In this document: positions 34,047 to 41,758 of the stretch, one piece after another
Layout: every line of letters begins with the position of its first letter
Position numbering within the stretch: position 1 is the stretch's first letter
NCBI RefSeq assembly: GCF_002752675.1
Contig: NZ_CP024608.1
Coordinates: 4,712,001-4,776,000, forward strand
DNA from: Massilia violaceinigra
GTDB taxonomy: Bacteria; Pseudomonadota; Gammaproteobacteria; Burkholderiales; Burkholderiaceae_D
Length of the DNA stretch: 64,000 nucleotides
Direction of reading: 5' to 3'
Position numbers and translations under genes: made by a program
Notes under the pieces: generated by a model
The model's database searches: none
Told to the model about the DNA's origin: nothing
Seen by the model: the letters and a program-made list of their open reading frames with translations, nothing else

Positions 34047-34697
34047 ATGGCATGGACTCGTGATGAAATGGCCGCGCGCGCGGCAAAAGAATTGCAGGAT
34101 GGTTTTTACGTGAACCTGGGCATCGGTTTGCCGACCCTGGTGGCGAACTACGTTCCGGCCGACATGGAAGTGTTCCTGCAGTCGGAAAACGGCTTGCTCG
34201 GCATCGGTCCGTTTCCGACCGAGGATGAAGTCGACGCCGACCTGATCAACGCCGGCAAGCAGACCGTGACGGCGCTGCCGGGCGCAGCCTACTTCAGCTC
34301 GGCCGATTCCTTCGGCATGATCCGTGGCGGCAAGATCAACCTGGCGATTCTTGGGGCGATGCAAGTATCGGCCCAGGGCGACCTGGCCAACTGGATGATT
34401 CCAGGCAAAATGGTCAAGGGCATGGGCGGCGCGATGGACCTGGTGGCCGGCGTCAAGCGCGTGGTGGTGGTGATGGAACACGTCGCCACGGCCAAGGATG
34501 GCTCGACCTCGCACAAGATCTTGCCCAAGTGTGATCTGCCGCTGACGGGCGTGGGCGTGGTCGACCTGATCATTACCGACCTCGGCGTGATCGAGGTCAC
34601 CGCGGCCGGCCTGAAGCTGGTTGAACTGGCACCGGGCGTGAACAAGGAACTAGTGGTGGCCGCGACAGGCGCCGAACTGGACGTCAGCGGGCTCTAG
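34047..34697 (+). CDS. scoB: Succinyl-CoA:3-ketoacid CoA-transferase subunit B
   Basis: Beta subunit with the catalytic glutamate in the motif SENGLLGIG near residue 48. 216 residues, normal length; [15 protein letters not shown] and [18 protein letters not shown] are typical. CAGGAGAAGA precedes the ATG. Functions as a complex with ScoA in the cytosol. Confidence 0.93.
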   Translation: MAWTRDEMAARAAKELQDGFYVNLGIGLPTLVANYVPADMEVFLQSENGLLGIGPFPTEDEVDADLINAGKQTVTALPGAAYFSSADSFGMIRGGKINLAILGAMQVSAQGDLANWMIPGKMVKGMGGAMDLVAGVKRVVVVMEHVATAKDGSTSHKILPKCDLPLTGVGVVDLIITDLGVIEVTAAGLKLVELAPGVNKELVVAATGAELDVSGL

Positions 34698-35005
34698 CAT
34701 ATCGCGCCCGCGCGGCGCAAGTCTCGTCAGACGAAACAGCACCGGGTCGAACACCGGCGCGGCGCAGCGGATCGCGGGGCCCGGTCGATGAGCTGGTTCG
34801 CTCGGTGGCCAAGTGTGCCGGGCTGAATGGTACCGGCATCATCAATGACCGCGTGGGCGACGACGGCCTGCTGGAAATCCGCACCGCCGGCGCGCGCAGG
34901 ATGAGGCGAGCTGCGTGGTGGACGGCATGCCCACGGATGCGGTCAAGCGCGGCGCCGTGCAGCACACGGTGGCGCTGGACGCAATCGCGCGCTCGATCAC
35001 GCGAT
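34698..35005. other. Intergenic region with protein-like but unassigned sequence
   Basis: 308 bases between scoB and the convergent M56 gene, GC-rich like a coding sequence. Open frames exist on both strands, but none has a ribosome binding site or a recognisable family. It may be a decayed gene fragment. No clear terminator hairpin was found. Confidence 0.3.
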
Positions 35006-36283
35006 TTAGTCGTCGCCGCCTTTGAGCATCCACACATACTTCATGTTCATCCAGGCCGCCACCGGCTTGCCGTTCTCCGTGCCAGGCTTGAACTGGCACT
35101 TCATGATCCCGGCGCGCGCCGCTTCGTCGAGCAGCGCATGTCCGCTCGAGGCGGCGATGCGCGAGGCGGTGACACGTCCGGTATCGCCGACCTTGAAGGC
35201 GAGTGTGACTGTGCCGGTGTGTTCGGCCTTGAACGACGCTGCCGGCCAGACTGGCTTGGCGCAGCTGGCAAAGTCGACGACTGGCGCAACCTTGGCCAGC
35301 GCGGGCGTCACGGCCGCCCGGTCGTTGGCGGCGTGTGCGTAAAGGCTGAAGCAGGCGGCAGCCAGTCCCAGTGCCGGCAAGGATGCTTTCCAGTCGAGCG
35401 CCTGGCGGCCGGGCTTGACCAGCCGCCGCACGCGCGTCACCAGCTCACCGCCATTGGCCGCGATTGCCAGGTGGTGCGAGGAAAACTGCAAGCGCTCCAG
35501 CTCCGACAAGGCGTGCGCCAGCCGGCGCGGTTCGCCCAGATGGCGTGCCGCCAGGTCGTCGGCGATCTGTTCGCGTTCGGTGCGGATGCGGCCCGAAATC
35601 CACCACACGGCGGGGTGATAGAAGAGCAGGATCTCGACCACATTCTGGCCCAGGTTGACCAGGTAGTCGAAGCGCCGCACGTGCGCCATTTCGTGCGCCA
35701 GCAGCGCTTCGAGCAGCTCGGGCGGCATGCCGGTCATCAGCGAGGCCGGCACCAGCACCACGGGACGCAGCCAGCCGATCGTCAGCGGGCTGTCCAGGTT
35801 CTCGACAACGCGCACGCGCACGGCACGTGTGATGCCGAAGGCGCTTGCCATGCGCCCGGCGCGCGCCTGCCATTCGGCGCCGGCCAGCGGTGCCTGGCTG
35901 GCGTGGCGTATCCATGCCAGTCCGGCCGCCATGCGCAGCGCCAGCAGTGCCGCGCACACCGACCAGAAGCCGACGATCCACAGCAACTGCTCCTGCAGCC
36001 AGCCGGCGAGGCTGGCGTCATCGGCGCGCGCGCCGGCCATCATCTGGTCGGCAAAGCGCAGGTGCGCCGCGCTGGCGTTTGCGTCCTGCAGGCGCAGCGT
36101 CAATTCGGCGGCGGGCCACAGCACGCAGGCCAGCAGCGCCACGCAGGCCACGTTGTAGCGGTATTCGGGCCGGGTGTTGCGCATCAGGGCCAGTACGGCG
36201 GCGCTGGTGCAGCCGATCAGCAAGCCTTGCCAGGTGAAGTGGAGCAGGGTCCAGCCGATGCTGTCGATGAGGGACGCCGTCAT
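35006..36283 (-). CDS. BlaR1-like M56 membrane metalloprotease with C-terminal TonB-like domain
   Basis: About 425 residues. N-terminal hydrophobic helices, then an M56 peptidase domain with the zinc motif HEMAH at 197-201 and a downstream EREQIADD. Another hydrophobic segment (LPALGLAAACFSLYAHA, near 320) leads to a periplasmic C-terminal TonB-like domain (SCAKPVWPA ... SSGHALLDEAAR ... CQF) in place of the penicillin-binding sensor of BlaR1. By analogy, a periplasmic signal should trigger cleavage that inactivates the adjacent BlaI-family repressor. The start overlaps blaI by 4 bases (ATGA); the frame is open upstream but only inside blaI. Confidence 0.88.
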   Translation of the reverse strand: MTASLIDSIGWTLLHFTWQGLLIGCTSAAVLALMRNTRPEYRYNVACVALLACVLWPAAELTLRLQDANASAAHLRFADQMMAGARADDASLAGWLQEQLLWIVGFWSVCAALLALRMAAGLAWIRHASQAPLAGAEWQARAGRMASAFGITRAVRVRVVENLDSPLTIGWLRPVVLVPASLMTGMPPELLEALLAHEMAHVRRFDYLVNLGQNVVEILLFYHPAVWWISGRIRTEREQIADDLAARHLGEPRRLAHALSELERLQFSSHHLAIAANGGELVTRVRRLVKPGRQALDWKASLPALGLAAACFSLYAHAANDRAAVTPALAKVAPVVDFASCAKPVWPAASFKAEHTGTVTLAFKVGDTGRVTASRIAASSGHALLDEAARAGIMKCQFKPGTENGKPVAAWMNMKYVWMLKGGDD

Positions 36284-36663
36284 TTGTCTTCTTCCTTGAG
36301 CATGTTTTCGATCTCTTCGCGCTCTTTTTTGCTGATGCCGCTGCGCAGGGCCGCCATGACCAGCGCCTTGGCCGAGCCGGAGAAGGCTTTCTGGATCAGG
36401 TCCTTGAGCAGGTTCGTTTGCAGCGAATCCTGGGCTTGCGCGGGCGCATAGACGTGCGAGCGTTCGCTTTCGTCGCGGATCAGCAAACCCTTGGTATGCA
36501 TGATCTGCATCAGGCGCAGCACCGTCGCATAGGTCACGTCGGGGCGCTCCATCAGGATCGCCTGGTGCACTTGCTTGGCGGTCGCCGCGCCGAGTGGCCA
36601 CAGGGTTTGCAGCAGATCGAGTTCGGCCGCTGTCGGCTTGGGCGGGGCAGGGAGTTTGGACAT
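36280..36663 (-). CDS. BlaI/MecI-family transcriptional repressor
   Basis: 127-residue winged-helix repressor: ELDLLQTLWPLGAATAKQVH is the recognition region and VTYATVLRLMQIMHTKGLL the wing. The C-terminal dimerisation helix ends KKEREEIENMLKEE. First gene of the blaI-M56 operon, coupled by ATGA. Palindromes TAGACT-N4-TGTCTA and TAGACA-N4-TGTCTA lie 43 and 119 bases upstream of its start, so autoregulation is likely. Confidence 0.9.
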   Translation of the reverse strand: MSKLPAPPKPTAAELDLLQTLWPLGAATAKQVHQAILMERPDVTYATVLRLMQIMHTKGLLIRDESERSHVYAPAQAQDSLQTNLLKDLIQKAFSGSAKALVMAALRSGISKKEREEIENMLKEEDK

Positions 36664-36705
36664 GGTGCGCCGTTTGTGTAAGGGTAGATGCTAGGTTAGC
36701 GCATC

Positions 36706-36721
36706 TAGACTTTCGTGTCTA
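36706..36721. promoter_or_regulatory. BlaI-type operator O1
   Basis: TAGACT-TTCG-TGTCTA, one mismatch from the perfect palindrome seen three more times in the locus. Placed 43 bases upstream of the blaI start, a position suited to repress the blaI-M56 operon. Confidence 0.7.
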
Positions 36722-36781
36722 ACGAAAAAACCCGGAGCTTTAAGGAATAGGGGGCGCCCAGTTGCGCATGTGGGATAAAAA

Positions 36782-36797
36782 TAGACATCATTGTCTA
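36782..36797. promoter_or_regulatory. BlaI-type operator O2
   Basis: Perfect palindrome TAGACA-TCAT-TGTCTA; with flanking bases the symmetry extends to AAAATAGACA/TGTCTATTTT (36778-36801). It ends 13 bases before the ATG of the frameshifted small membrane gene on the plus strand. Confidence 0.75.
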
Positions 36798-36810
36798 TTT
36801 TAGGGGCGTC

Positions 36811-37079
36811 ATGGATATCTGGATGGCTGGATCATCGCCATCGCCGGCCTGACCTATGGGCTGGCGATTCTCGTCACGCGAGGTACTTTTGCGGGATGGA
36901 CCGGCGGCTGCGGCGATTTCGGCATGCGCTGCGTGAGTCAGGGCGTGATCGTGCTGGGCGTCGGATGCCTGGCGGGCGCGATACTCGCGGGGAGCCTGGC
37001 CGCTGTGATTACAGCTTCCACACGTAATCGATGCCGGCCCAGCTTTCGACCGGCTTGCCCTTGGCGCTGGCGGCGGTGA
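36811..37079 (+). pseudogene. Small membrane protein with an apparent single-base frameshift
   Basis: An ATG at 36811 sits 5 bases after GGGG and directly behind operator O2, but its frame stops after 15 codons. One base over, the frame continues as a convincing membrane protein: GWIIAIAGLTYGLAILVTR, a Gly/Cys-rich loop (WTGGCGDFGMRC), then a second helix VIVLGVGCLAGAILAGSLAA. Adding one G to the GG run near 36821 would join them. Either a recent frameshift mutation or an assembly error. Without repair only a weak CTG start (36819) is available. The 3' end overlaps the convergent TonB-domain gene. Confidence 0.4.
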
Positions 37080-37404
37080 ACTTGCACAGTTTGATCGCAT
37101 TCCGGGCGGCGTCGTCGAGCGCGACGTGGCCGCTCGATTTTTTCACCTTGCTGTCGACAACATCTCCGCTGGCGCCGATCAGGTAAGCCAGTTTCACCGT
37201 GCCGGCATGTTTGGCGGCGCGCGCCTCGGCCGGGTAGACCGGTTTGGTGCAGGAAGTCAGGTCGGCGACGGCGTGGGCTTTCTCGCCCTTGGCCGGCGTG
37301 GCGTGCGCAGCGCCGGCAACGCAGCCGGCGGCGAGGGCAAACAGGGCCAGGCAGCGTGTCAGGCGGGCCGAAATGACCGGGGTCGAAGTTGGGGATGGGG
37401 TCAT
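37009..37404 (-). CDS. Secreted TonB C-terminal-domain protein of the BlaI locus
   Basis: About 131 residues: a signal peptide (LALFALAAGCVAGAAHA) followed by a single TonB-like domain (SCTKPVYPAEARAAKHAGTV ... SSGHVALDDAAR ... CKF ... YVWKL). By hand alignment about 30 of 60 residues match the C-terminal domain of the neighbouring M56 protein, including both cysteines. There is no N-terminal anchor or Pro-rich spacer, so it is not a classical TonB. The start at 37404 is chosen from AAGGAG six bases upstream. Operator O3 lies 67 bases upstream. Confidence 0.8.
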   Translation of the reverse strand: MTPSPTSTPVISARLTRCLALFALAAGCVAGAAHATPAKGEKAHAVADLTSCTKPVYPAEARAAKHAGTVKLAYLIGASGDVVDSKVKKSSGHVALDDAARNAIKLCKFTAASAKGKPVESWAGIDYVWKL

Positions 37405-37471
37405 GCAATCTCCTTGGTTGGCGTCGTGCGCCATGGTTTGGGCGGGTGCCTGATTTATAGATTAATCTGTC

Positions 37472-37487
37472 TAGACAGAGTTGTCTA
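37472..37487. promoter_or_regulatory. BlaI-type operator O3
   Basis: Perfect palindrome TAGACA-GAGT-TGTCTA in the divergent region between the secreted TonB-domain gene and the SIMPL gene, nearer to the former's promoter side. Confidence 0.75.
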
Positions 37488-37524
37488 TAACTTTTTTCGC
37501 CCTGTTTTAAATGCATAATTGTTG

Positions 37525-37549
37525 TAGACAGTACTGTCTACATTGTCTA
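37525..37549. promoter_or_regulatory. BlaI-type operator O4 plus an extra half-site
   Basis: Perfect palindrome TAGACA-GTAC-TGTCTA at 37525-37540, followed by another TGTCTA half at 37544-37549. The palindrome ends 49 bases before the SIMPL-protein start. Confidence 0.75.
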
Positions 37550-37589
37550 TTCTGGCGTTTTCAACATCAGATTAACGTCCGGAGAAACC

Positions 37590-38306
37590 ATGCTCAAAAC
37601 GATTGCCGCCGTTGGCGCACTGACCTTGCTGCCCGTGGCCGCGCAGGCTGCCGGCTTGCCCGACTATCCATTCATCCATGTCAGCGGCATGGGTACCACG
37701 ACTGCGATGCCCGACCTGGGGCAGATCGATTTCGAGATCAGCGCCTTCGACGCCGACCCTGCCGTGGCTGTGGGTGTGGTGCAGACGCGCGCCACCGAAA
37801 TCCGCGCGGCGATGGAGCAGGCGGGCGTGCCGCTGGAGGATGTGGAGGTGCGCGATGTGCGCAAGGACTTCCGCAAGCCGGACCCGAATGCGGCGCCAGG
37901 ACCGGTGCAGTACGATATCCGCGCCGGGGTGCGCATCAACGTGCGCGACCTGACCAAATGGCGCGGCGCTGCGGCGCCGTTGCTGAACATGCCGAACCTG
38001 GACGGCTTCATGACGGTGTTCGATACCACCCAGCGCGAAAAGATCGAGATGGAACTGGCTACCGATGCGATCAAGATCGCGCGGCGCAAGGCGGAGGGGA
38101 TTGCGGTGGGGCTGGGACGCAAGCTGGGGCCCGCGAGTGCGGTCAGTACGGGAGATCTGAAGAACCTGACGCGGGCGATGGGGCTGGCCCCGAACGAGAC
38201 GAATTACCGCTCGTCGCCGCAGACCGGCATGGACAAGGCCGATGTGCTGACCGTGATGGCGCTCAAGTTCGCGCAGCCGGTCGATGTGATTTATCGCTTC
38301 AAATAA
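37590..38306 (+). CDS. SIMPL-domain (DUF541) periplasmic protein
   Basis: 238 residues with a signal peptide ending AAQAAG. The mature protein has the SIMPL pattern: FIHVSGMGTTTAMPDLGQID at the start, alternating strands, DAIKIARRKAEGIAVGLGRK near 165-185 and a final strand ALKFAQPVDVIYRFK. Family members are envelope proteins linked to stress resistance (E. coli YggE) but their action is poorly known. CCGGAG precedes the ATG. Operator O4 just upstream puts it under the local BlaI-family repressor. Confidence 0.85.
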   Translation: MLKTIAAVGALTLLPVAAQAAGLPDYPFIHVSGMGTTTAMPDLGQIDFEISAFDADPAVAVGVVQTRATEIRAAMEQAGVPLEDVEVRDVRKDFRKPDPNAAPGPVQYDIRAGVRINVRDLTKWRGAAAPLLNMPNLDGFMTVFDTTQREKIEMELATDAIKIARRKAEGIAVGLGRKLGPASAVSTGDLKNLTRAMGLAPNETNYRSSPQTGMDKADVLTVMALKFAQPVDVIYRFK

Positions 38307-38312
38307 GCAAAA

Positions 38313-38343
38313 TTCCCGCAGGGGTCGTGAGCCACCGCGGGAA
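38313..38343. terminator. Hairpin terminator between SIMPL gene and dctA
   Basis: Arms TTCCCGC and GCGGGAA with a 17-base loop in which GGGTCG...CCACC could pair partly; lies between two convergent genes. Confidence 0.55.
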
Positions 38344-38364
38344 GGGGGGTGAAGTCAGTGACGG

Positions 38365-39666
38365 TCAGGCGGCTTTGCGGACCGGGTACATTTCGCGATC
38401 ATCGTCGATGTGGGTTGGATTGGCCAGTTCGCTCTTGAGGCGGTCGTGATCGAGTTCTTTTTCCCAGTGCGATACCACCACCGTCGCTACGCCGTTGCCG
38501 ACGAAGTTGGTCAGTGCGCGGCACTCGCTCATGAAACGGTCGATGCCCAGGATGAGGGCCATGCCGGCCACCGGTACCGACGGCACCACGGCCAGGGTGG
38601 CCGCCAAGGTAATGAAGCCCGCGCCGGTGATGCCCGACGCGCCCTTGGAGGTCAGCATCGCCACGCCCAGGATCGTCAACTGCTGGCTGAAGGTCAGGTC
38701 GGTATTGGTGGCCTGCGCCACGAACAGGGCCGCCATCGTCATGTAGATGTTGGTGCCGTCCAGGTTGAACGAGTAACCGGTCGGCACCACCAGGCCCACG
38801 ACCGATTTCGAGCAGCCGAGTTTTTCAAGCTTGCGCATCAGGGCGGGCAGGGCGCTTTCCGAGGAGCTGGTACCGAGCACGATCAGCAGTTCTTCCTTGA
38901 TGTACGAGATGAAGCGGAAGATCGAAAAACCGGTCATGCGGGCGATCAGGCCAAGCACGACGAACACGAACACGGCGCAGGTCAGGTAGAAGGAACCCAT
39001 CAGCTTGGCCAGTGGCAGCAGCGAGGCCAGGCCGAATTTACCGATGGTGAAGGCCATCGCGCCAAAGGCGCCGATCGGTGCGACTTTCATCACGATGCCG
39101 ACCACGCCGAAGATCACATGCGACATGTCGTCGATCAGCTTGGTGATTGGACGGCCACGCTCGCCCAGCATCGACAGCGCGAAGCCGAACAGGATCGCGA
39201 ACAGCAGCACTTGCAGGATGTCGCCCTTGGCGAAGGCATCGACCACGGTGTTCGGGATGATGTTCATCACGAAGTCGATGGTGCTCTGGGATTTGGCCTT
39301 GGAGGTGTATTCGGCAATCGCCTTGGTGTCAAGCGTGGCGGGATCGGCATTGAAGCCGTCGCCCGGGCGCACCACGTTGGCGACCACCAGGCCGATGGCC
39401 AGCGCGAAGGTCGACACCACTTCAAAGTACAGCAGCGCCTTGCCGCCGACGCGGCCAATCTTTTTCATGTCCTGCATGCCGGCGATACCAGCGACCACGG
39501 TACAGAAAATGACGGGGGCGATGATCATCTTGATCAGCTTGATGAAGCCGTCGCCCAGCGGTTTCATGTCGACCCCGAGTTTTGGGTAGAACACGCCGAG
39601 CAGGACGCCGCACACGATGGCGAACAGAACCTGCACATACAGGATCTGGTAGAAGGGCTTTTTCAT
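38365..39666 (-). CDS. dctA: C4-dicarboxylate/proton symporter DctA
   Basis: Inner-membrane uptake of succinate, fumarate and malate (DAACS family). 433 residues, exactly typical. Signature stretches: [18 protein letters not shown], the Ser-rich re-entrant loop [38 protein letters not shown] and [20 protein letters not shown]. The frame is open 37 codons upstream, but the ATG at 39666 has GGAG eight bases before it and starts the conserved [12 protein letters not shown]. No dctBD sensor-regulator pair is adjacent. Confidence 0.93.
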   Translation of the reverse strand: MKKPFYQILYVQVLFAIVCGVLLGVFYPKLGVDMKPLGDGFIKLIKMIIAPVIFCTVVAGIAGMQDMKKIGRVGGKALLYFEVVSTFALAIGLVVANVVRPGDGFNADPATLDTKAIAEYTSKAKSQSTIDFVMNIIPNTVVDAFAKGDILQVLLFAILFGFALSMLGERGRPITKLIDDMSHVIFGVVGIVMKVAPIGAFGAMAFTIGKFGLASLLPLAKLMGSFYLTCAVFVFVVLGLIARMTGFSIFRFISYIKEELLIVLGTSSSESALPALMRKLEKLGCSKSVVGLVVPTGYSFNLDGTNIYMTMAALFVAQATNTDLTFSQQLTILGVAMLTSKGASGITGAGFITLAATLAVVPSVPVAGMALILGIDRFMSECRALTNFVGNGVATVVVSHWEKELDHDRLKSELANPTHIDDDREMYPVRKAA

Positions 39667-39835
39667 GACGGTGTCTCCGTTCGATATTGGAATGAATGTA
39701 TCTTTATCCAAATCGGGAACCTCATCTATTGTGGATATCCGCAGTGCGTGATTTTCCAGCGCGACTGTGATCGGCATGGCGGCAGGACAATGATTGATTG
39801 AAAGGTTGCATCTTTGTTAGCATGCTTGTTTTCGT

Positions 39836-40666
39836 ATGAAGAAAGCGATTATGTTGATACGGGCATCGTTAGCAGCCTGCCTGATGTGGGCCAACCTGGT
39901 GCTGGCCTCGGCGCCGCCAGGCGGGGTGGATGGGCCGTTCGCCCTGATCGATGCGGGCAAGCACCGCGAGGCACTGGTGCTGCTCGAAAAGGCCAGGGAA
40001 ACCGCACCCACGCCCGAGGTGTTGTGGGGCATCGGCCTGGCTGCATTCGAACTGGGCGAGTACGAGAAGTCGCTCGACGCGCGCCTGGCGTTTGCGCGAG
40101 TCAATAGCGACTGGCGCGGCATGGTGAAACTGGTGCAGACCTACCAGGCGCTGGGCCGGCTGGAGGAGCGCGACAAGCAACGGACCGCGCTGGTGGACTT
40201 GTGGACGAGCGGCGCCAACCCCGAACTGAGCAGGGAAGAGTCGTACCGGCGCGAGCAGTTTCGCCATGAAGGCAGGAATATTTCCGCGTTCGAGCATTAC
40301 CGGCCCGCCGGCACCCATCGGGTGGTGTATGCCTTCGAGGTGGCTGCGGACGGCGACAAGCCCGGCTACCGCATCAGCCTGGGCAGCTATGACACGACCA
40401 ATACGATCGCCCAGGAGTTAGGCGACGTACCGAAGGGGAAGAGGATGTATCATCTCGACCAGTATGGCGCGGGCTATCACGAGACGCTCGGCTTTTATAT
40501 CGGCCAGCCGTCGTACGACGTCGTGCGTGCGGCCGTGCTGGCCAAGGTGTCGGGCACGAGCAAGCCGATGTCGCGCTCCACGTACAAGGAAAACAATGCA
40601 AAGAGCCCTATTCATCTGCAGCCAAAACCGGCTGCGCAGCCCGACGGCGGAGCAGGTCTTCGCTAG
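39836..40666 (+). CDS. Exported protein with TPR-like N-terminal part
   Basis: 276 residues; signal peptide (MLIRASLAACLMWANLVLASA). Residues about 33-115 have helix-pair character (ALIDAGKHREALVLLEKARE, GIGLAAFELGEYEKSLDARL), suggesting one or two TPR repeats. The C-terminal half (HEGRNISAFEHYRPAGTHRV onward) is a beta-rich domain not recognised. The gene overlaps the phosphatase gene by 71 bases. Confidence 0.68.
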   Translation: MKKAIMLIRASLAACLMWANLVLASAPPGGVDGPFALIDAGKHREALVLLEKARETAPTPEVLWGIGLAAFELGEYEKSLDARLAFARVNSDWRGMVKLVQTYQALGRLEERDKQRTALVDLWTSGANPELSREESYRREQFRHEGRNISAFEHYRPAGTHRVVYAFEVAADGDKPGYRISLGSYDTTNTIAQELGDVPKGKRMYHLDQYGAGYHETLGFYIGQPSYDVVRAAVLAKVSGTSKPMSRSTYKENNAKSPIHLQPKPAAQPDGGAGLR

Positions 40667-40919
40667 CTGGCCCGGGGTCGAGACCGACTCGGCCGGCCTG
40701 GGCGGCGACGCCTCGGTGCCGCTGTCGCCCGAGCAGATTGCCTGGGCCACCATCGTGTTCGTCATGGAAAAGGCGCACCGGCGGCGCCTCGGCGAGCGCT
40801 TTCGCGCCCATCTGAACGGCAAGAAGGTCATCTGCCTCGATATTCCCGACAATTACGCCTACATGCAGCCGGAACTGGTCAGCATTCTGGAAGCGAAGGC
40901 CGGGAAATTTCTGCGTTAA
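40596..40919 (+). CDS. Low-molecular-weight protein tyrosine phosphatase-like protein
   Basis: 107 residues. The N-terminus MQRALFICSQNRLRSPTAEQ holds the CX5R-S phosphatase loop (Cys8 to Arg14). The usual Asp-Pro acid of LMW-PTPs is not obvious: CLDIPDNYAYMQPEL supplies DIPD, as in a compact family of low molecular weight phosphatase homologues. Predicted cytosolic; substrate unknown. The ATG at 40596 follows AAGGA. It lies wholly out of frame inside the last 71 bases of the preceding gene. Confidence 0.82.
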   Translation: MQRALFICSQNRLRSPTAEQVFASWPGVETDSAGLGGDASVPLSPEQIAWATIVFVMEKAHRRRLGERFRAHLNGKKVICLDIPDNYAYMQPELVSILEAKAGKFLR

Positions 40920-41008
40920 ACGGCGCGCCGCGTATAATTGCAGTACGGAAACTTGACCATCCTCAGGACGGACGCAACGCTTGCGTCGTCCATCCCACCT
41001 CCCCACCA

Positions 41009-41152
41009 ATGAAAAATTTGCTTTTGCGCGGCGCCGCCTGCGCACTGTTTGTGCCCGACAGCGCCGACCTCAAGCGGTGGGACGCGATGATCCAGGACCT
41101 TGAGCGCACGATGCGCAATATTGCCACCATGGCCAGCATTCCGGCGTCTTAA
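41009..41152 (+). CDS. Possible 47-residue small protein
   Basis: An ATG-to-TAA frame encoding a protein with a short hydrophobic start (NLLLRGAACALFV) and an amphipathic helix (DLKRWDAMIQDLERTMRN). A TATAAT box is seen at 40933-40938, about 70 bases upstream, but no ribosome binding site. Composition looks protein-like; could equally be the tail of a lost gene. Confidence 0.3.
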   Translation: MKNLLLRGAACALFVPDSADLKRWDAMIQDLERTMRNIATMASIPAS

Positions 41153-41225
41153 TTGTTCATGTGACCACGCCGCAAGCGGTATAGTCATGCTTTCGACCTT
41201 GAGTCGGTCACCTCGGGAACCCGCC

Positions 41226-41723
41226 ATGAGAACAATCCGTCATTTACTGCTGGCTTTCGCGATCGCACCAGCCCTGCTGCACGCAGCGCCCAAACCGTCG
41301 CCCAAGCCGGTGGCATCGTTCTTTCCCCAGCTTGAACTGGGCCGCTTCCTCGCCGATAACTTCGACCTGGCCTCGGTACGCAGCTCGCTCGGCTCGCGCC
41401 GCACGCCGGAACTGCGCACCTTTACCGATTTCGGCATGGTGCCCACCCGCAGCGGCGACGACGTGGTCGCCTTCGATGGCGAACGCTGGTTCTACCAGCT
41501 GCGCGTGGTGCGCCGCGCCGATATCAATAACGACGGCATCGAAGACCTGGAAGTGTGCTTCACCGACCGCGCCAAGGGCGCCTCGGTCGATACCTCCCAA
41601 AGCTTGCTGATCAGCCGCTTTTCCGACGAAACCTACGCGGTCGCTCTGCACTACGCGTCGGACGCCTGCGGCCCGGCCGCCAAAAACACCGGCGCGCGCG
41701 CACGCACCATCGAGGTCAAGTAA
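41226..41723 (+). CDS. Exported hypothetical protein with a calcium-loop-like motif
   Basis: 165 residues; signal peptide (HLLLAFAIAPALLHA). The mature part contains ADINNDGIEDLEVCF, which matches the DxNxDGxxD loop of FG-GAP and EF-hand-like calcium sites, and two cysteines. Not otherwise recognised. The ATG at 41226 gives the signal peptide directly; the open frame extends upstream without protein character. Confidence 0.65.
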   Translation: MRTIRHLLLAFAIAPALLHAAPKPSPKPVASFFPQLELGRFLADNFDLASVRSSLGSRRTPELRTFTDFGMVPTRSGDDVVAFDGERWFYQLRVVRRADINNDGIEDLEVCFTDRAKGASVDTSQSLLISRFSDETYAVALHYASDACGPAAKNTGARARTIEVK

Positions 41724-41732
41724 GCTGCCGCG

Positions 41733-41748
41733 CCGATGCTGGCATCGG
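41733..41748. terminator. Short hairpin between convergent genes
   Basis: CCGATG-CTGG-CATCGG in the 35-base gap between the exported protein gene and the 3-hydroxybutyrate dehydrogenase gene. Confidence 0.45.
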
Positions 41749-41758
41749 ACTGCGCGCC

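Noticed and set aside
34698-35005. Possible gene fragment after scoB
   Set aside because: Some protein-like phrases on the plus strand, but no family could be named and no start or stop pattern is convincing; kept only as an intergenic note.
34805-36451. Long plus-strand frame opposite the M56 gene
   Set aside because: Antisense of a clear M56 protease; no ribosome binding site and Gln/Arg/His-rich composition.
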